Assembly: GCA_964459205.1 (NCBI GenBank)
Contig: CAYWKJ010000001.1
Span: 1-64,000, forward strand
Reading direction: 5' to 3'
DNA from: JABJMC01 sp964459205
Lineage (GTDB): Bacteria; Patescibacteriota; Gracilibacteria; UBA1369; UBA12473
DNA length: 64,000 nt
Part shown: positions 35,391 through 44,785 of the stretch, one piece after another
Layout: every line of letters begins with the position of its first letter
How positions within the stretch are numbered: the stretch's first letter is position 1
Program-made: the position numbers and the translations under genes
The notes under the pieces: model-generated
Told to the model about the DNA's origin: nothing
Seen by the model: only the letters and a program-made list of their open reading frames with translations
The model's database searches: none

Positions 35391-38300
35391 ATGAAACACA
35401 AAAAACTCTTTTGGTTCAGCCTGGTGCCGACCTTTTTCATCCTTGCTGTGATGGCATTTTCTTCTGTTGCGTTGAGTTATTTTAGCCCGCCAGATGATAG
35501 TGGGGCTGTAACTGGTGTGACTTATTTAAATAACGACTCAACAGCGTTGAAAAAGGAAGCTTATCGAATAGATTTTCAGGTAGGGAATTGGTCGATTAAG
35601 GATGTTAAAGCCGCAATTGCTACGGAAAGAGCGAAAGGGAGCACAATTGCTTCAAATAAGAATCTTGAATTTGATCCAGATGGTGAAGTATATGATACGC
35701 AAAGATACGCTTACTTAGCGAATGGGAAATGGATAGATTTTGGAATATGTTCAGATCCACAATCTGCTTGTTATAACAACAGAGTAAGGGTGGATTTGGA
35801 CTTAACAGGACCATTAGCAGGCACTGGTGATGCTTATTGGTCAGGTCGAGCTTATTGGAGTGAGTCTGAAAATGGTGACGTTATTAATGATGGTTGGATT
35901 ACATTTGATTGGAATTGCGACAAAGTAGAAGGAAAATGTAGCATTGAGGATCGAGTGCGTACGGATTTAGAGACAGAAGTTGTGAGTGGGTATGCGTATA
36001 GTCCAGAATTAGGTTGGCTTAATTTTAGGAATAGTAAGGAGGCTAAATACACTGTGCTTCAAGACTTGTTAGAAGTGGAAGAAGTAGAAGGATGTACCAG
36101 CATGGAAGATTTAAATGACGGCGACGTTTACCATGTAGGTGATACCTTTGTAGATTCCGGCGTTACAGTAGAGGCAATGGCCTTTCAATGGTCTGACGAA
36201 AGCTGGACATCTGCTGGGGAGACTAAAGTGAAAACTGGTACCAAGGCCGGAGGTAGCGGCAATGACTTAATGGTTAATAATATTTCTTTGGATTTTGATT
36301 TTGGGGCGTCTATATCAGGCTTAACCATGAATTTTGGTGAGTATGGAGGAAATCTTAATCTAAAGGTTAATGATGAGCTTCGTAATTTTAATAATTTTGC
36401 GGATATTGATGGTGTTACCATTGGTGATGTAACAGCCTCGGTGACAAATGGTAATGGCAATGATAAAGGTTCATTAACATTGGATGGCACGATTAGTACA
36501 TTTATTGTGGGAGGACAAGAATTATATGTTGATGATATTTGTTCAGCCGGAGAAGTAGAGACAATTCTGGTGCAGCCTATAGTTACTCTAACCCCAGATC
36601 CAGAGGACGTTACAAAATACGGCCAAGGTGGAGGCGAAGGAGCGCCTTTGGCTGATGGAGAGGATTATTATTCTTTGTCAGTTAGATTGCTTGAAACTGG
36701 TTCAATGGAAAACTTAACTGATGATTATGATGTTTCTATTGAAGTTACTCCAACTGAGGATTCATTTGTTTATAGAGATCAAGTTACTCGTTTAGATACA
36801 GATTTGGGAGCAATTGTTTTTGATGATGTTGCTTATAGCCCATCTGATGAGGCGTTTAAAGTAAGAATTCGTTCTTGGGCGCCAACTTCTAATGTGAATG
36901 GTTATGATCAAGATGCGGATGGGGATATGGATTATTACTTTGATCATGATCCAGAGGACGCCTCTGGTTATGCTCGTTCTGATGTGGCTAATAAATATGA
37001 AATTGCCTCTATTGATATAACAGTTACTGGCGATGATGAGGTTGAATTTATAGCCTTGGAAGAAGAGTTAGTGGCGCCGCTTTGGGGGCTTACTGAGGAT
37101 CAGGTAGATCTTAAATTCGCGCCGGCCATTGAAATAACTAATTTGGGTCGAGAATCCGGCGAAGCTATGGATTATTCGATTCCAAGCGTTCCAGACGAGG
37201 CGATTAATTTAAATGGTTTGGTGACAGTATGGAGTGAAGTATCAGATTTCCAAGAACTTTCATTTACAGTTAATTCTACGCTTAATTCGGGAGCATATTA
37301 TTATTTATTTGATAGCAATAGTAATGGGAATTTTGTCCCGGATGAGGATGGAGCGTTTGTTGCTTCAACTTTTACCCCTGGTGGAATGACTCCTGACACG
37401 GATTTAATAAGCGCTTTTAATCACACAGGTTATTATGTCCCAGTAGATGGCTATGATCGAAGTACGGGATTAGGTAGCGGTTCAGCTGGTGGAATGATTC
37501 AAAAAACAATGCTAGTTAATGCTGATGGTTATCAGGCGGCGATAGCAGCTGTACATTCAAAAGAGCCTTTCTTTTCTAAGTTAGCTCGTTGGATGAATCC
37601 ATTTTTGAAAGCTAATGCCTTAGCTATATCTAAAGATACGAGCCGTCCAGACTTAACAATTACTAATATTTATAGGGATGGAGGCAATGAGCAACTAGTA
37701 GTTGTAGTTGAAAATATAGGAGATGATGATGTGGTTACATATCAAAATGATCCTTATATTTACATTTACATTGATAGTGTTCGAGAGTGGACTTATTCGT
37801 ATAGCACCTTGGCTGATCAGTCGTTTTTAAGTGCTGGCGGAAGTAGTGAGATCCGTCCGCAGGTTTTGGATGATGAGGCTTTGCAATATGTTGTAGAGGC
37901 CTGTGTGGACCCACGTGATTATGTTAATGAAAGTGACGAAGATAATAACTGTTACAAAGCTCAAATCGAATCTGAGCAGCTTTATTCAGATTTAATTATT
38001 AGTAGTATTTATCGAGATGATTCTAATAATCAGCTAGTAATTGAGCAGATGAACACTGGAGAAGGCGATGTAACAAGTGAAGAAGGAAATACTTATATTT
38101 GGATTGATGGAATTTTGTCATGGACTTATTCTTGGAGCACTTTGAGTGAGGCTAATAAAGAGTTTATGATTGCTGGTCAAAGTTCAGAAATTAGACCAGA
38201 GACTCTTACCCCAGATGGAGATCATTCCGTGCAAGCTTGTATTGATTACAATGGCGAGATTGAAGAATCTGATGAGAATAATAACTGTACTTTTGCGGTT

Positions 38301-39395
38301 ATTGGGGCTGGAGCTGATGTTGATCCGCTTTATGATCCATATATTGGTTATGCGATTGCGGATGAAGGAGTTACTTTTACAGTTCGTTATTATACTCACT
38401 ATATGCCACTTACCGCTGGCGGGACTATTGGTTACAATGTGCCAGCCTATGACACCAAAGCAGAAGCTGATATTTCTGGTTCAGTGACTAGCTCAGAAAG
38501 TTTTGGCGCTGATTCAGGAATTGAAAATGTTGGTGGTGAATTTGATACTGATGTTCTTAGAAACCAACTTTATCAACGCTATAAGCAAATTGCGAAGGGA
38601 GCTGGTGACCCAGGCGGAGGAGCTATTTATGGGGCCATGCATCAGTCTGGTGGGGCAGAATTAATGGGTGGGGATGTGTTGTTCTTTACTGGCGATGTTA
38701 TGATTAGCGCCTTGGAGGATGATTACAATGAAAAGACAATTATTGTGGAAGGTGGAAATGTGTTTATTGATGATAATTTGAGTGGCCAGAGTTCAACTGG
38801 GCTGCTTGTTTTCCGTGATGCAACTGGTAATGGTGGTAATGTTTATGTTCATCCAGATGTTACAGATATTCTTGCGGTTAACTTGTTTGCGGATGGCGGT
38901 CTTTACTCTTACGATGGTGATTCTGATAATATTACTCAGCCAGATTATTTAGGCTATCAAGATATTTTAACTGATTGGGATTTTAACACTAGACAAGAAA
39001 CACTAACTAATCAGTTAGCTTGGACTGGTTCAATTATCGCTGATAATACAGTGGCTGGCGCAAGCGATCTTTCGGCCATGACTTTGCCAAGTGGTGAATC
39101 AACTAGTGATCGATTGGAGGCTGCGGAAAGCAGCTTGTCTGACCTGCGAACATTTGTAGCTTGTTGGGTTCAAACTGATGAATACGGAACCCCAGTTGAT
39201 ATAGATGAGGATGGATATAGTGGCTATGACGCTAGTGGAGACTTAGATTATGGAGACATGGAAGATTGTGAAGGCTTTGAAAGAGCTGCATATTTTGAAT
39301 ATGATGGAGATTTAGAAAACGCAAATAACACACCATTCTATCTTGAATATGTGCCACCAAGTTCAACCTTGCCAGTTTTTGTAAGGGAGTCTTAA
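35391..39395 (+). CDS. Large secreted surface protein with CARDB repeats
   Basis: 1334 residues. N-terminal signal/anchor (LFWFSLVPTFFILAVMAFSS). Long beta-rich acidic middle with Ca-binding-like Asp-rich loops (DQDADGDMDYYFD near 508, DIDEDGYSGYD near 1267). Two tandem CARDB-like units near 750 (PDLTITNIYRDGGNEQLVVV) and 866 (SDLIISSIYRDDSNNQLVIE), each ending in an ESDE(D/N)NNC motif. Many Cys-containing short motifs. No C-terminal membrane anchor is obvious. Likely an adhesin or surface-layer associated protein; exact role unknown. Strong promoter, monocistronic; its stop overlaps the next gene in TTAA. Confidence 0.75.
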   Translation: MKHKKLFWFSLVPTFFILAVMAFSSVALSYFSPPDDSGAVTGVTYLNNDSTALKKEAYRIDFQVGNWSIKDVKAAIATERAKGSTIASNKNLEFDPDGEVYDTQRYAYLANGKWIDFGICSDPQSACYNNRVRVDLDLTGPLAGTGDAYWSGRAYWSESENGDVINDGWITFDWNCDKVEGKCSIEDRVRTDLETEVVSGYAYSPELGWLNFRNSKEAKYTVLQDLLEVEEVEGCTSMEDLNDGDVYHVGDTFVDSGVTVEAMAFQWSDESWTSAGETKVKTGTKAGGSGNDLMVNNISLDFDFGASISGLTMNFGEYGGNLNLKVNDELRNFNNFADIDGVTIGDVTASVTNGNGNDKGSLTLDGTISTFIVGGQELYVDDICSAGEVETILVQPIVTLTPDPEDVTKYGQGGGEGAPLADGEDYYSLSVRLLETGSMENLTDDYDVSIEVTPTEDSFVYRDQVTRLDTDLGAIVFDDVAYSPSDEAFKVRIRSWAPTSNVNGYDQDADGDMDYYFDHDPEDASGYARSDVANKYEIASIDITVTGDDEVEFIALEEELVAPLWGLTEDQVDLKFAPAIEITNLGRESGEAMDYSIPSVPDEAINLNGLVTVWSEVSDFQELSFTVNSTLNSGAYYYLFDSNSNGNFVPDEDGAFVASTFTPGGMTPDTDLISAFNHTGYYVPVDGYDRSTGLGSGSAGGMIQKTMLVNADGYQAAIAAVHSKEPFFSKLARWMNPFLKANALAISKDTSRPDLTITNIYRDGGNEQLVVVVENIGDDDVVTYQNDPYIYIYIDSVREWTYSYSTLADQSFLSAGGSSEIRPQVLDDEALQYVVEACVDPRDYVNESDEDNNCYKAQIESEQLYSDLIISSIYRDDSNNQLVIEQMNTGEGDVTSEEGNTYIWIDGILSWTYSWSTLSEANKEFMIAGQSSEIRPETLTPDGDHSVQACIDYNGEIEESDENNNCTFAVIGAGADVDPLYDPYIGYAIADEGVTFTVRYYTHYMPLTAGGTIGYNVPAYDTKAEADISGSVTSSESFGADSGIENVGGEFDTDVLRNQLYQRYKQIAKGAGDPGGGAIYGAMHQSGGAELMGGDVLFFTGDVMISALEDDYNEKTIIVEGGNVFIDDNLSGQSSTGLLVFRDATGNGGNVYVHPDVTDILAVNLFADGGLYSYDGDSDNITQPDYLGYQDILTDWDFNTRQETLTNQLAWTGSIIADNTVAGASDLSAMTLPSGESTSDRLEAAESSLSDLRTFVACWVQTDEYGTPVDIDEDGYSGYDASGDLDYGDMEDCEGFERAAYFEYDGDLENANNTPFYLEYVPPSSTLPVFVRES

Positions 39396-39589
39396 GCGAA
39401 TTTAATCGTAAAGAAAAGGATCAAAATTGCTAATGCAATAAGGGTAGAGAAAACAATGTAAACCCAAATAGCAAAATGGCTAGTGCGGTTTAAATAGCGA
39501 AATCTTCCAGCTTGCATAACAGCTAGGGCGCCTATAATTGCTAAGGCGAGCAGGAGAATCAGCACGATGACTAAAAAGAAGAGTTGCAT
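39392..39589 (-). CDS. Small two-TM membrane protein
   Basis: 65 residues, two hydrophobic segments (FFLVIVLILLLALAIIGALA at 4-23 and FAIWVYIVFSTLIALAILIL around 38-57) joined by a short basic loop. No family recognised. Twelve nt downstream of the phosphohexomutase gene on the same strand, so likely in its operon; its stop interlocks with the giant surface protein. Confidence 0.6.
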   Translation of the reverse strand: MQLFFLVIVLILLLALAIIGALAVMQAGRFRYLNRTSHFAIWVYIVFSTLIALAILILFFTIKFA

Positions 39590-39601
39590 AAACGACTAGC
39601 G

Positions 39602-41023
39602 TTAAGCATTTGCCACAAAAGAATCATACCACGACATATCAACCTCTGGATGTTTTTTCATAACATCGGCTACTACTTTTACGGCGCGATGTAGGCGTTC
39701 TTTGTCTTGGGATTCAAAGCGCATGGTGAGGTTGGGAGTGGTATTAGAGCAACGGATAATGCCCCAAGTGTCTTGGTCAAACAGCATGCGCACTCCGTCA
39801 ATGGTTATGCAGTCATAACTGGCAACAAAATGATCCTTGAGTTCGTCGACAATGCGGAATTTGTGTTCGTCTGGGCAAGAAACTTTGATTTCTGGGGTAG
39901 CGCAAGTTTTAGGAAGCTCGTCGAAATATTCAGATAGTTTTTTGGTGTCGCGGCCTAGGAGGGCCAGGGTGCGGAGTGCAGCCACAAAAGCATCGTCGAA
40001 TCCGTAATAATCTTCGGCAAAGAATAAATGGCCACTGACTTCTCCGGCAAGCAAAGCGCCTTTTTCCTGCATGGTTTTTTCTATAAAAGAGTGTCCGGTT
40101 TTGGCCATAACGGGATTGCCACCGTGTTTTTTGATGAGTTCAGGTACTATTTGAGAGGCTTTTACGTCAAAGACGACTGTGGCGCCGGGTTGGCGAGAAA
40201 GTAAATCTTCGGCTAGGAGTAATAAGTGAAGGTCTGCAGCATAGTGTTTGCCGTTTTCGTCGATTAAGCCAATCCGGTCACCATCCCCATCAAAGCCGAT
40301 CCCAATATCATATTCTCCAGTTTTCATAACCTCGATAAGTTCGGTTAGGTTTTCTTCGTCTTCTGGGTTGGCTTCGTGGTTAGGGAAGTTCCCATCTAAC
40401 TCACAAAAAAGCTCTTTGACTTCACAGCCAAAAGCGCGGAATAAGTCGGGTGCAAATTTTCCAGAAATTCCATTGCCAGCGTCTACCGCAATTTTTAGCG
40501 GCCGATCGATTTTGATCATTTTTTTCATGTCTTCTAAATAGAGATCAAATAAATCGTCGCGCTTGGTCAGTTTTCCTTCACCTTCTGTAAAAGAGCTTTC
40601 TTCGATGATATTGAGTACAACTTGTAGTTCGTCGCCGCAGATAGCGTGGGCCATTTTGCCAACCACTTTTATGCCATTGTATTCTTTGGGGTTATGACTG
40701 GCTGTGATGTTAATTCCACCGTCCATTTCGAGCTTGCAAGTGGCGTAGTAGAGGAGTGGGCTGCTAGCTAAATCAATATCAGTAACGTTGCAGCCAGTGG
40801 AGAGCATTCCTTTGATGAAAGCCTCTTTGATTTCGGGGGTGCTTAAGCGATTGTCGCCGCCAACTACGATTTCGGGGCCACTGTGCGCAAGCAAGTAAGT
40901 CCCGATTCCTTTTCCAATTAACTCTGCGGTTTCAGGATTCAGGTCTACTGGTTTATCAGAGGCTGGTTTATGGGCGATTCCACGGATATCATAGGCGCGA
41001 AAAATAAGGGGGTTTACTGGCAT
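39602..41023 (-). CDS. Phosphomannomutase/phosphoglucomutase
   Basis: Interconverts hexose 1- and 6-phosphates for glycan precursors. 473 residues with the four-domain alpha-D-phosphohexomutase pattern: phosphoserine loop NITASHNPKEYNG (Ser109), metal loop FDGDGDRIG near 245, sugar loop GEVSGHLFF near 325 and the C-terminal phosphate-binding RCSNTTPNLTMRFE near 430. Start overlaps the NMN adenylyltransferase gene by 10 nt. Confidence 0.93.
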   Translation of the reverse strand: MPVNPLIFRAYDIRGIAHKPASDKPVDLNPETAELIGKGIGTYLLAHSGPEIVVGGDNRLSTPEIKEAFIKGMLSTGCNVTDIDLASSPLLYYATCKLEMDGGINITASHNPKEYNGIKVVGKMAHAICGDELQVVLNIIEESSFTEGEGKLTKRDDLFDLYLEDMKKMIKIDRPLKIAVDAGNGISGKFAPDLFRAFGCEVKELFCELDGNFPNHEANPEDEENLTELIEVMKTGEYDIGIGFDGDGDRIGLIDENGKHYAADLHLLLLAEDLLSRQPGATVVFDVKASQIVPELIKKHGGNPVMAKTGHSFIEKTMQEKGALLAGEVSGHLFFAEDYYGFDDAFVAALRTLALLGRDTKKLSEYFDELPKTCATPEIKVSCPDEHKFRIVDELKDHFVASYDCITIDGVRMLFDQDTWGIIRCSNTTPNLTMRFESQDKERLHRAVKVVADVMKKHPEVDMSWYDSFVANA

Positions 41024-41517
41024 GTTTGAATTCGGTTAGGGCCATTAATGTTCTTAAGATACTGAGCAACAGCGGGAGGCACAAGGTTTTCCCAGTTTTT
41101 TTCTTCTTTCATGCTGAGTCGGACCTGGGTGCCAGTAATGTTTTCAACAAAATTCACATTAAGAACTTCGTATTGGTCATGGTTTTTAAAAAGTTTTTTA
41201 ACGATTTTTGAGCCAGTATAAATAGATTGGAAGGGTGGGACAAGACGAGAGACATGATCTACCCAAAGATCGTAATTATTAATGTTTCGAACTGGAATAA
41301 TTGTGTAGCGATCGCGTGGGATAGCTAGTTTATCTAAGGTGGCAGTGATCATTTCCCAGCGTTCGCGAGTTGTAAAAGGATTGTCTGGCTCGTGGTGGTT
41401 TTCAGCGCTGCCAATTCCGATTATTAGAAAGTCGCACTTTTTTAAAGCATGCAAAACTACACTTAAATGCCCCTTATGAAAAGGTTGGAAACGGCCGATG
41501 TAGAGGGAAGTGTTCAT
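41014..41517 (-). CDS. nadM: Nicotinamide-nucleotide adenylyltransferase, archaeal (NadM) type
   Basis: Makes NAD+ from NMN and ATP. 167 residues from ATG 41517; the in-frame extension upstream overlaps nadE and is not needed. GRFQPFHKGH at residues 8-17 is the nucleotidyl-transferase HxGH motif; ITGTQVRLSM near 138 is the ISGTxVR-like motif of NadM. Longer bacterial NadD features are absent. It follows nadE directly, which supports the NAD assignment. Confidence 0.9.
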   Translation of the reverse strand: MNTSLYIGRFQPFHKGHLSVVLHALKKCDFLIIGIGSAENHHEPDNPFTTRERWEMITATLDKLAIPRDRYTIIPVRNINNYDLWVDHVSRLVPPFQSIYTGSKIVKKLFKNHDQYEVLNVNFVENITGTQVRLSMKEEKNWENLVPPAVAQYLKNINGPNRIQTCQ

Positions 41518-41524
41518 GTGGTCA

Positions 41525-42280
41525 TTATACAGCAAGAGCCGGTGGCATCTCACGCTTGTGTTTATTTAACTTGATGAGCTTCTGGATTTTTTCAACAAGA
41601 GCGGCCGGGTAGCCAGCTTTTATAATGCTTGGTTTGCGTTTTCCCTCTTCGATCATTTGAAGAACAGCATCAAGAACGCGGTAATTGGCGCCAAGATCGT
41701 TTTCGTCAGTTTGATTGGCTTCGAGTTCCGCGGTTGGGGCTTTTTGGATAATTTCTCCAGGGAGATTTAAATATTCAGCTAAAAGGTAGACATCAGTTTT
41801 GTAGAGATTAGCTAGAACTTCAATGTCAGCGGCTAGGTCACCGTATTTAGTGCCGTAACCAAGTAGGATTTCGCTTTTGTTAGACGTTCCGAGTACGAGT
41901 GCCTTATGAGTGTTAGCAAAACTATATAAAAGTCCGGCGCGAACGCGGGCTTTAGTATTCATTTGAGCAACGCGATTTGGTTTCCAGGGTGCGATATTAA
42001 AATCTACAGCTAAGGCATTAATTGGTTGATAGTAGCTTTTAACCTTAAAAAAGTCAGTAAGAGCTTTGGCGTGTTGGATGTTTTCGTCGCGAGTTACGCC
42101 GAGCTCAGGAAGAATAAGAGCAAAAACGTTTGAAGACCCTAAGGCATCAACCGCGATTTTAAAAGTTAAGGCAGAATCAATTCCACCACTTAGTCCGACA
42201 ACTGCTTTGCGGAAATTGTTTTTTTGAAAATAATCGCGCAGTCCTTTAACAAGCTTTTTGTGAACTTTTTCCATATCCAT
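41525..42280 (-). CDS. nadE: Ammonia-dependent NAD+ synthase
   Basis: Amidates deamido-NAD (or NaAD) to NAD+. 251 residues, short form without the glutaminase domain. SGGIDSALT at residues 31-39 is the PP-loop; GTSNKSEILLGYGTKYGD near 136 and the LYKTDVYLLA stretch are typical. Located between smpB (12 nt upstream) and nadM. Confidence 0.93.
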   Translation of the reverse strand: MDMEKVHKKLVKGLRDYFQKNNFRKAVVGLSGGIDSALTFKIAVDALGSSNVFALILPELGVTRDENIQHAKALTDFFKVKSYYQPINALAVDFNIAPWKPNRVAQMNTKARVRAGLLYSFANTHKALVLGTSNKSEILLGYGTKYGDLAADIEVLANLYKTDVYLLAEYLNLPGEIIQKAPTAELEANQTDENDLGANYRVLDAVLQMIEEGKRKPSIIKAGYPAALVEKIQKLIKLNKHKREMPPALAV

Positions 42281-42292
42281 TTTTAGAGCAGG

Positions 42293-42733
42293 TTATCTAG
42301 TTTTGTAACTTTGTTGGAGATCTCGGTCCATTTCGCGTTTTTTGATGGTTTCGCGCTTGTCATGTTTTTTCTTTCCGCGGCCAACGCCTATTTGAACTTT
42401 GATGCGGCCGTGAAGAGTAAAAATTTTGAGAGGAACAATGGAAATTCCGGGAGTATCCAAAAAGGAATTAACTTTATCGATTTCTCGACGATTTAGCAAG
42501 AGTTTTCGCTTGCGCTTGCCATTTCCGTCGGGTTGATTGGCTGGCTGATAGGGAGATATTTGAACATTTTCAAGCCAGGCTTCATTGTTTTTTACGGAAA
42601 TAAATCCTCCTTTGATTTGGATTTTTTTGGCGCGGATCGCTTTGACTTCGTAGCCGTGTAAGACTAGTCCGGCCTCGAATTTGTCGATAATTTCGTAATC
42701 GAAAAAAGCCTTTTTGTTCTTGATAATTTCCAT
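42293..42733 (-). CDS. smpB: tmRNA-binding protein SmpB
   Basis: Partner of tmRNA in trans-translation. 146 residues: KKAFFDYEIIDKFEAGLVLHG at the start (21 residues, here abbreviated as FFDYEIIDKFEAGLVL), GSFISV-like GGFISVKNNEAWLEN near 42, and the basic C-terminal tail KKHDKRETIKKREMDRDL that enters the mRNA channel. Matches the tmRNA gene at 15479. Upstream of nadE in the same run. Confidence 0.95.
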   Translation of the reverse strand: MEIIKNKKAFFDYEIIDKFEAGLVLHGYEVKAIRAKKIQIKGGFISVKNNEAWLENVQISPYQPANQPDGNGKRKRKLLLNRREIDKVNSFLDTPGISIVPLKIFTLHGRIKVQIGVGRGKKKHDKRETIKKREMDRDLQQSYKTR

Positions 42734-42786
42734 AGTGACTAGATTTTATCGACCTTTTACGCGTTCGTCCAATTCTGACTGGGTGT

Positions 42787-43302
42787 TTAAATCAGCCAGG
42801 GGTGTTTTTTAACGAATTTAAGCTTGCTCCACCAATGATGCAGGCTAAAAGCATAGCCGCAACGTGTTTGGGGGAGTAGTAGTAGCACAAAAGCGTAAGC
42901 AATATGATCGTCGAGAAAGGGATGATGTTCTGGGGGTAGGGCGGCTAAATACATGAGAATCATCATCAAAGCTCCGGAATAACCAGCAATTTTGGTGCCA
43001 ACCCCGAGTAATAAAGCGAGACCAATACCAAGTAGCCCAATCATAAATAGCCAGTCTACAAATAGGTTGCCAGCCATGGCTTGAAAAATTTCAGCGAAAG
43101 GCCCCTTAGTGGCGTAAGTTAAAAATCCATAAGTTGGCGAGCCGCCAGCTAGCCAGGCATCTTCGGGGACAGTAGCAAAGCCAAGGCCAAATAGTTTATC
43201 TATAAAAGCCCAAAAGAAAATGCCGCCCATGACGAGTCGCAAGCCAGCAAAGATAATTTTTCTATAAAGTGTGGGAGCAGGGCAAAAATGAGGGAATTTC
43301 AT
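42787..43302 (-). CDS. DoxX-like membrane protein
   Basis: 171 residues with four hydrophobic segments. RLVMGGIFFWAFIDKLFGLGF near 22 (split as RLVMGGIFFWAF, IDKLFGLGF) is typical of DoxX/SURF4-like proteins, as is the following LAGGSPTYGFL. Role may be in quinone- or thiol-linked membrane redox chemistry; uncertain. Confidence 0.7.
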   Translation of the reverse strand: MKFPHFCPAPTLYRKIIFAGLRLVMGGIFFWAFIDKLFGLGFATVPEDAWLAGGSPTYGFLTYATKGPFAEIFQAMAGNLFVDWLFMIGLLGIGLALLLGVGTKIAGYSGALMMILMYLAALPPEHHPFLDDHIAYAFVLLLLPQTRCGYAFSLHHWWSKLKFVKKHPWLI

Positions 43303-43432
43303 GGGAGAGGGTTAAGATTTAAAAGAATTATATCATTGATGAGTGGATCTTTGTTAATAAACAAGAAAATTAGTAAAAACAAAGGAACAAGAGTATTGTT
43401 AATTAAATCTCATTCGATTAATTAATATTTAT

Positions 43433-43804
43433 ATGAAAAACATATTTATTCTGCCCTTATTTATAATAGTTTTATTTGTAATGACTGCCTGTTCATCTGC
43501 CACGCTAGAAAATAATACTGAAAATGCTAGTTTAGTTTTGGCCGAGACTGCTTGCGTGATGCTGGATTCAAACACAAGTAATGAAGAAAAAGTAGAATTA
43601 GCCAATGCCCTACCTGTTAAATACGGATTTGAAGATCCTCAAAGTATGGATGCATATATAGATTCACTTAAAGGCACAGATGAAGCAATTATTCTTGTTG
43701 AAAACACCGCCAAAAATATTGGTTTATTTTGCGAAGATATTTTTATTGAAAATGGGTTGAGCCCGTATGATGTTGCTAGTGAGTCGCTCCAATCAATACT
43801 TTAG
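43433..43804 (+). CDS. Small lipoprotein, unknown function
   Basis: 123 residues. Signal peptide MKNIFILPLFIIVLFVMTAC with lipobox MTAC; mature protein is acidic and helical with two further Cys. No family recognised. Overlaps the convergent permease gene by 12 nt. Very AT-rich upstream interval. Confidence 0.65.
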   Translation: MKNIFILPLFIIVLFVMTACSSATLENNTENASLVLAETACVMLDSNTSNEEKVELANALPVKYGFEDPQSMDAYIDSLKGTDEAIILVENTAKNIGLFCEDIFIENGLSPYDVASESLQSIL

Positions 43805-44701
43805 ATGCTTGTTGAGCCACTTAAAAATCCCAATAGTTGTGCCCCAAGGGATTTCAGAGATTATTAATAAAAGCGCAATTTCTGGGGTGAAGAATTTAAA
43901 AGCTAACACGATTCCTAAGCCAGCGTTGGGGTAAGCCTTGGTTGTAGCAAGAGCAATACGGTCTTTTTTGGAGCGCCAAGGCGCTATAAAGTAACCAACC
44001 AAATAAAGCGCAAAGAAAATGGCGTAGAGATAGACAAGATAATTAAGTACCGAGAGAGGGTTTTCCAGAATATAGTCGGATTGATACGCAACAACTGAGT
44101 ACATCACAAACGAAATAAATATAACGCTTAAACCATTTAACGATGGCTTGATTTTTTTAACAGTTTTTGGGGAGTAGGTTTTTAGGATTTGCGAAATTAA
44201 AAGAGGTACGAAAATAGTAAGGATGAGGGTTCCAAACATTCCTAACATATCTAATTCAATAGTGGTGTCGGTAAGCAGCCAAAAAAGCCCAATCATGCTA
44301 AAGGGCACAATCAAATTAATAATGGTTACAATGGTCAAACTAAGCGCGGCATTGCCTTTTGCCATATCTGTTAAAGCAGGGGCGGCAACCGCTGATGGGA
44401 GTGAGGCAAAAAGCAAAAATCCAAGAGCAAGTTCTGGAGTCAAAAATTTCATTACCATAAATAATAAAATGGGAATGATGACTATATAAGCAGCTAGAAT
44501 ATAAATTAGGAAAATTGGTTTTTTGAGCTCTTTGGTTATGGCCGCAGAATCGGTTTTTACGAAAGTGACCAACATTAAAGCAATGATGGCGTGTAAAACG
44601 TACTCATGAGAGAACGGGCTTAATTCTGGCAAGAGTAGGCCGACTATCATGGCCACAATAATGGCCAGGGAGGCGTGTTTTTCGAGAAATTTTAATATCA
44701 T
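43793..44701 (-). CDS. SBF-like permease (bile acid:Na+ symporter family)
   Basis: 302 residues, ten hydrophobic segments. ASLPSAVAAPALTDMAKGNAAL (written as ASLPSAVAAP, ALTDMAKGNAAL) and TTKAYPNAGLGIVLAF near 258 resemble the conserved crossover-region motifs of the BASS/SBF family (ArsB/ACR3 and bile acid symporters). Substrate unknown; could be an organic anion or pantoate-like compound. Confidence 0.7.
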   Translation of the reverse strand: MILKFLEKHASLAIIVAMIVGLLLPELSPFSHEYVLHAIIALMLVTFVKTDSAAITKELKKPIFLIYILAAYIVIIPILLFMVMKFLTPELALGFLLFASLPSAVAAPALTDMAKGNAALSLTIVTIINLIVPFSMIGLFWLLTDTTIELDMLGMFGTLILTIFVPLLISQILKTYSPKTVKKIKPSLNGLSVIFISFVMYSVVAYQSDYILENPLSVLNYLVYLYAIFFALYLVGYFIAPWRSKKDRIALATTKAYPNAGLGIVLAFKFFTPEIALLLIISEIPWGTTIGIFKWLNKHLKY

Positions 44702-44785
44702 AATTCGCGTTTAAGTATACAGTTTTGGTGGCGTAAAGGGGAGATCTCGTTTAGACTAAGATTAATTAATTTAACCTCCCTTTTT

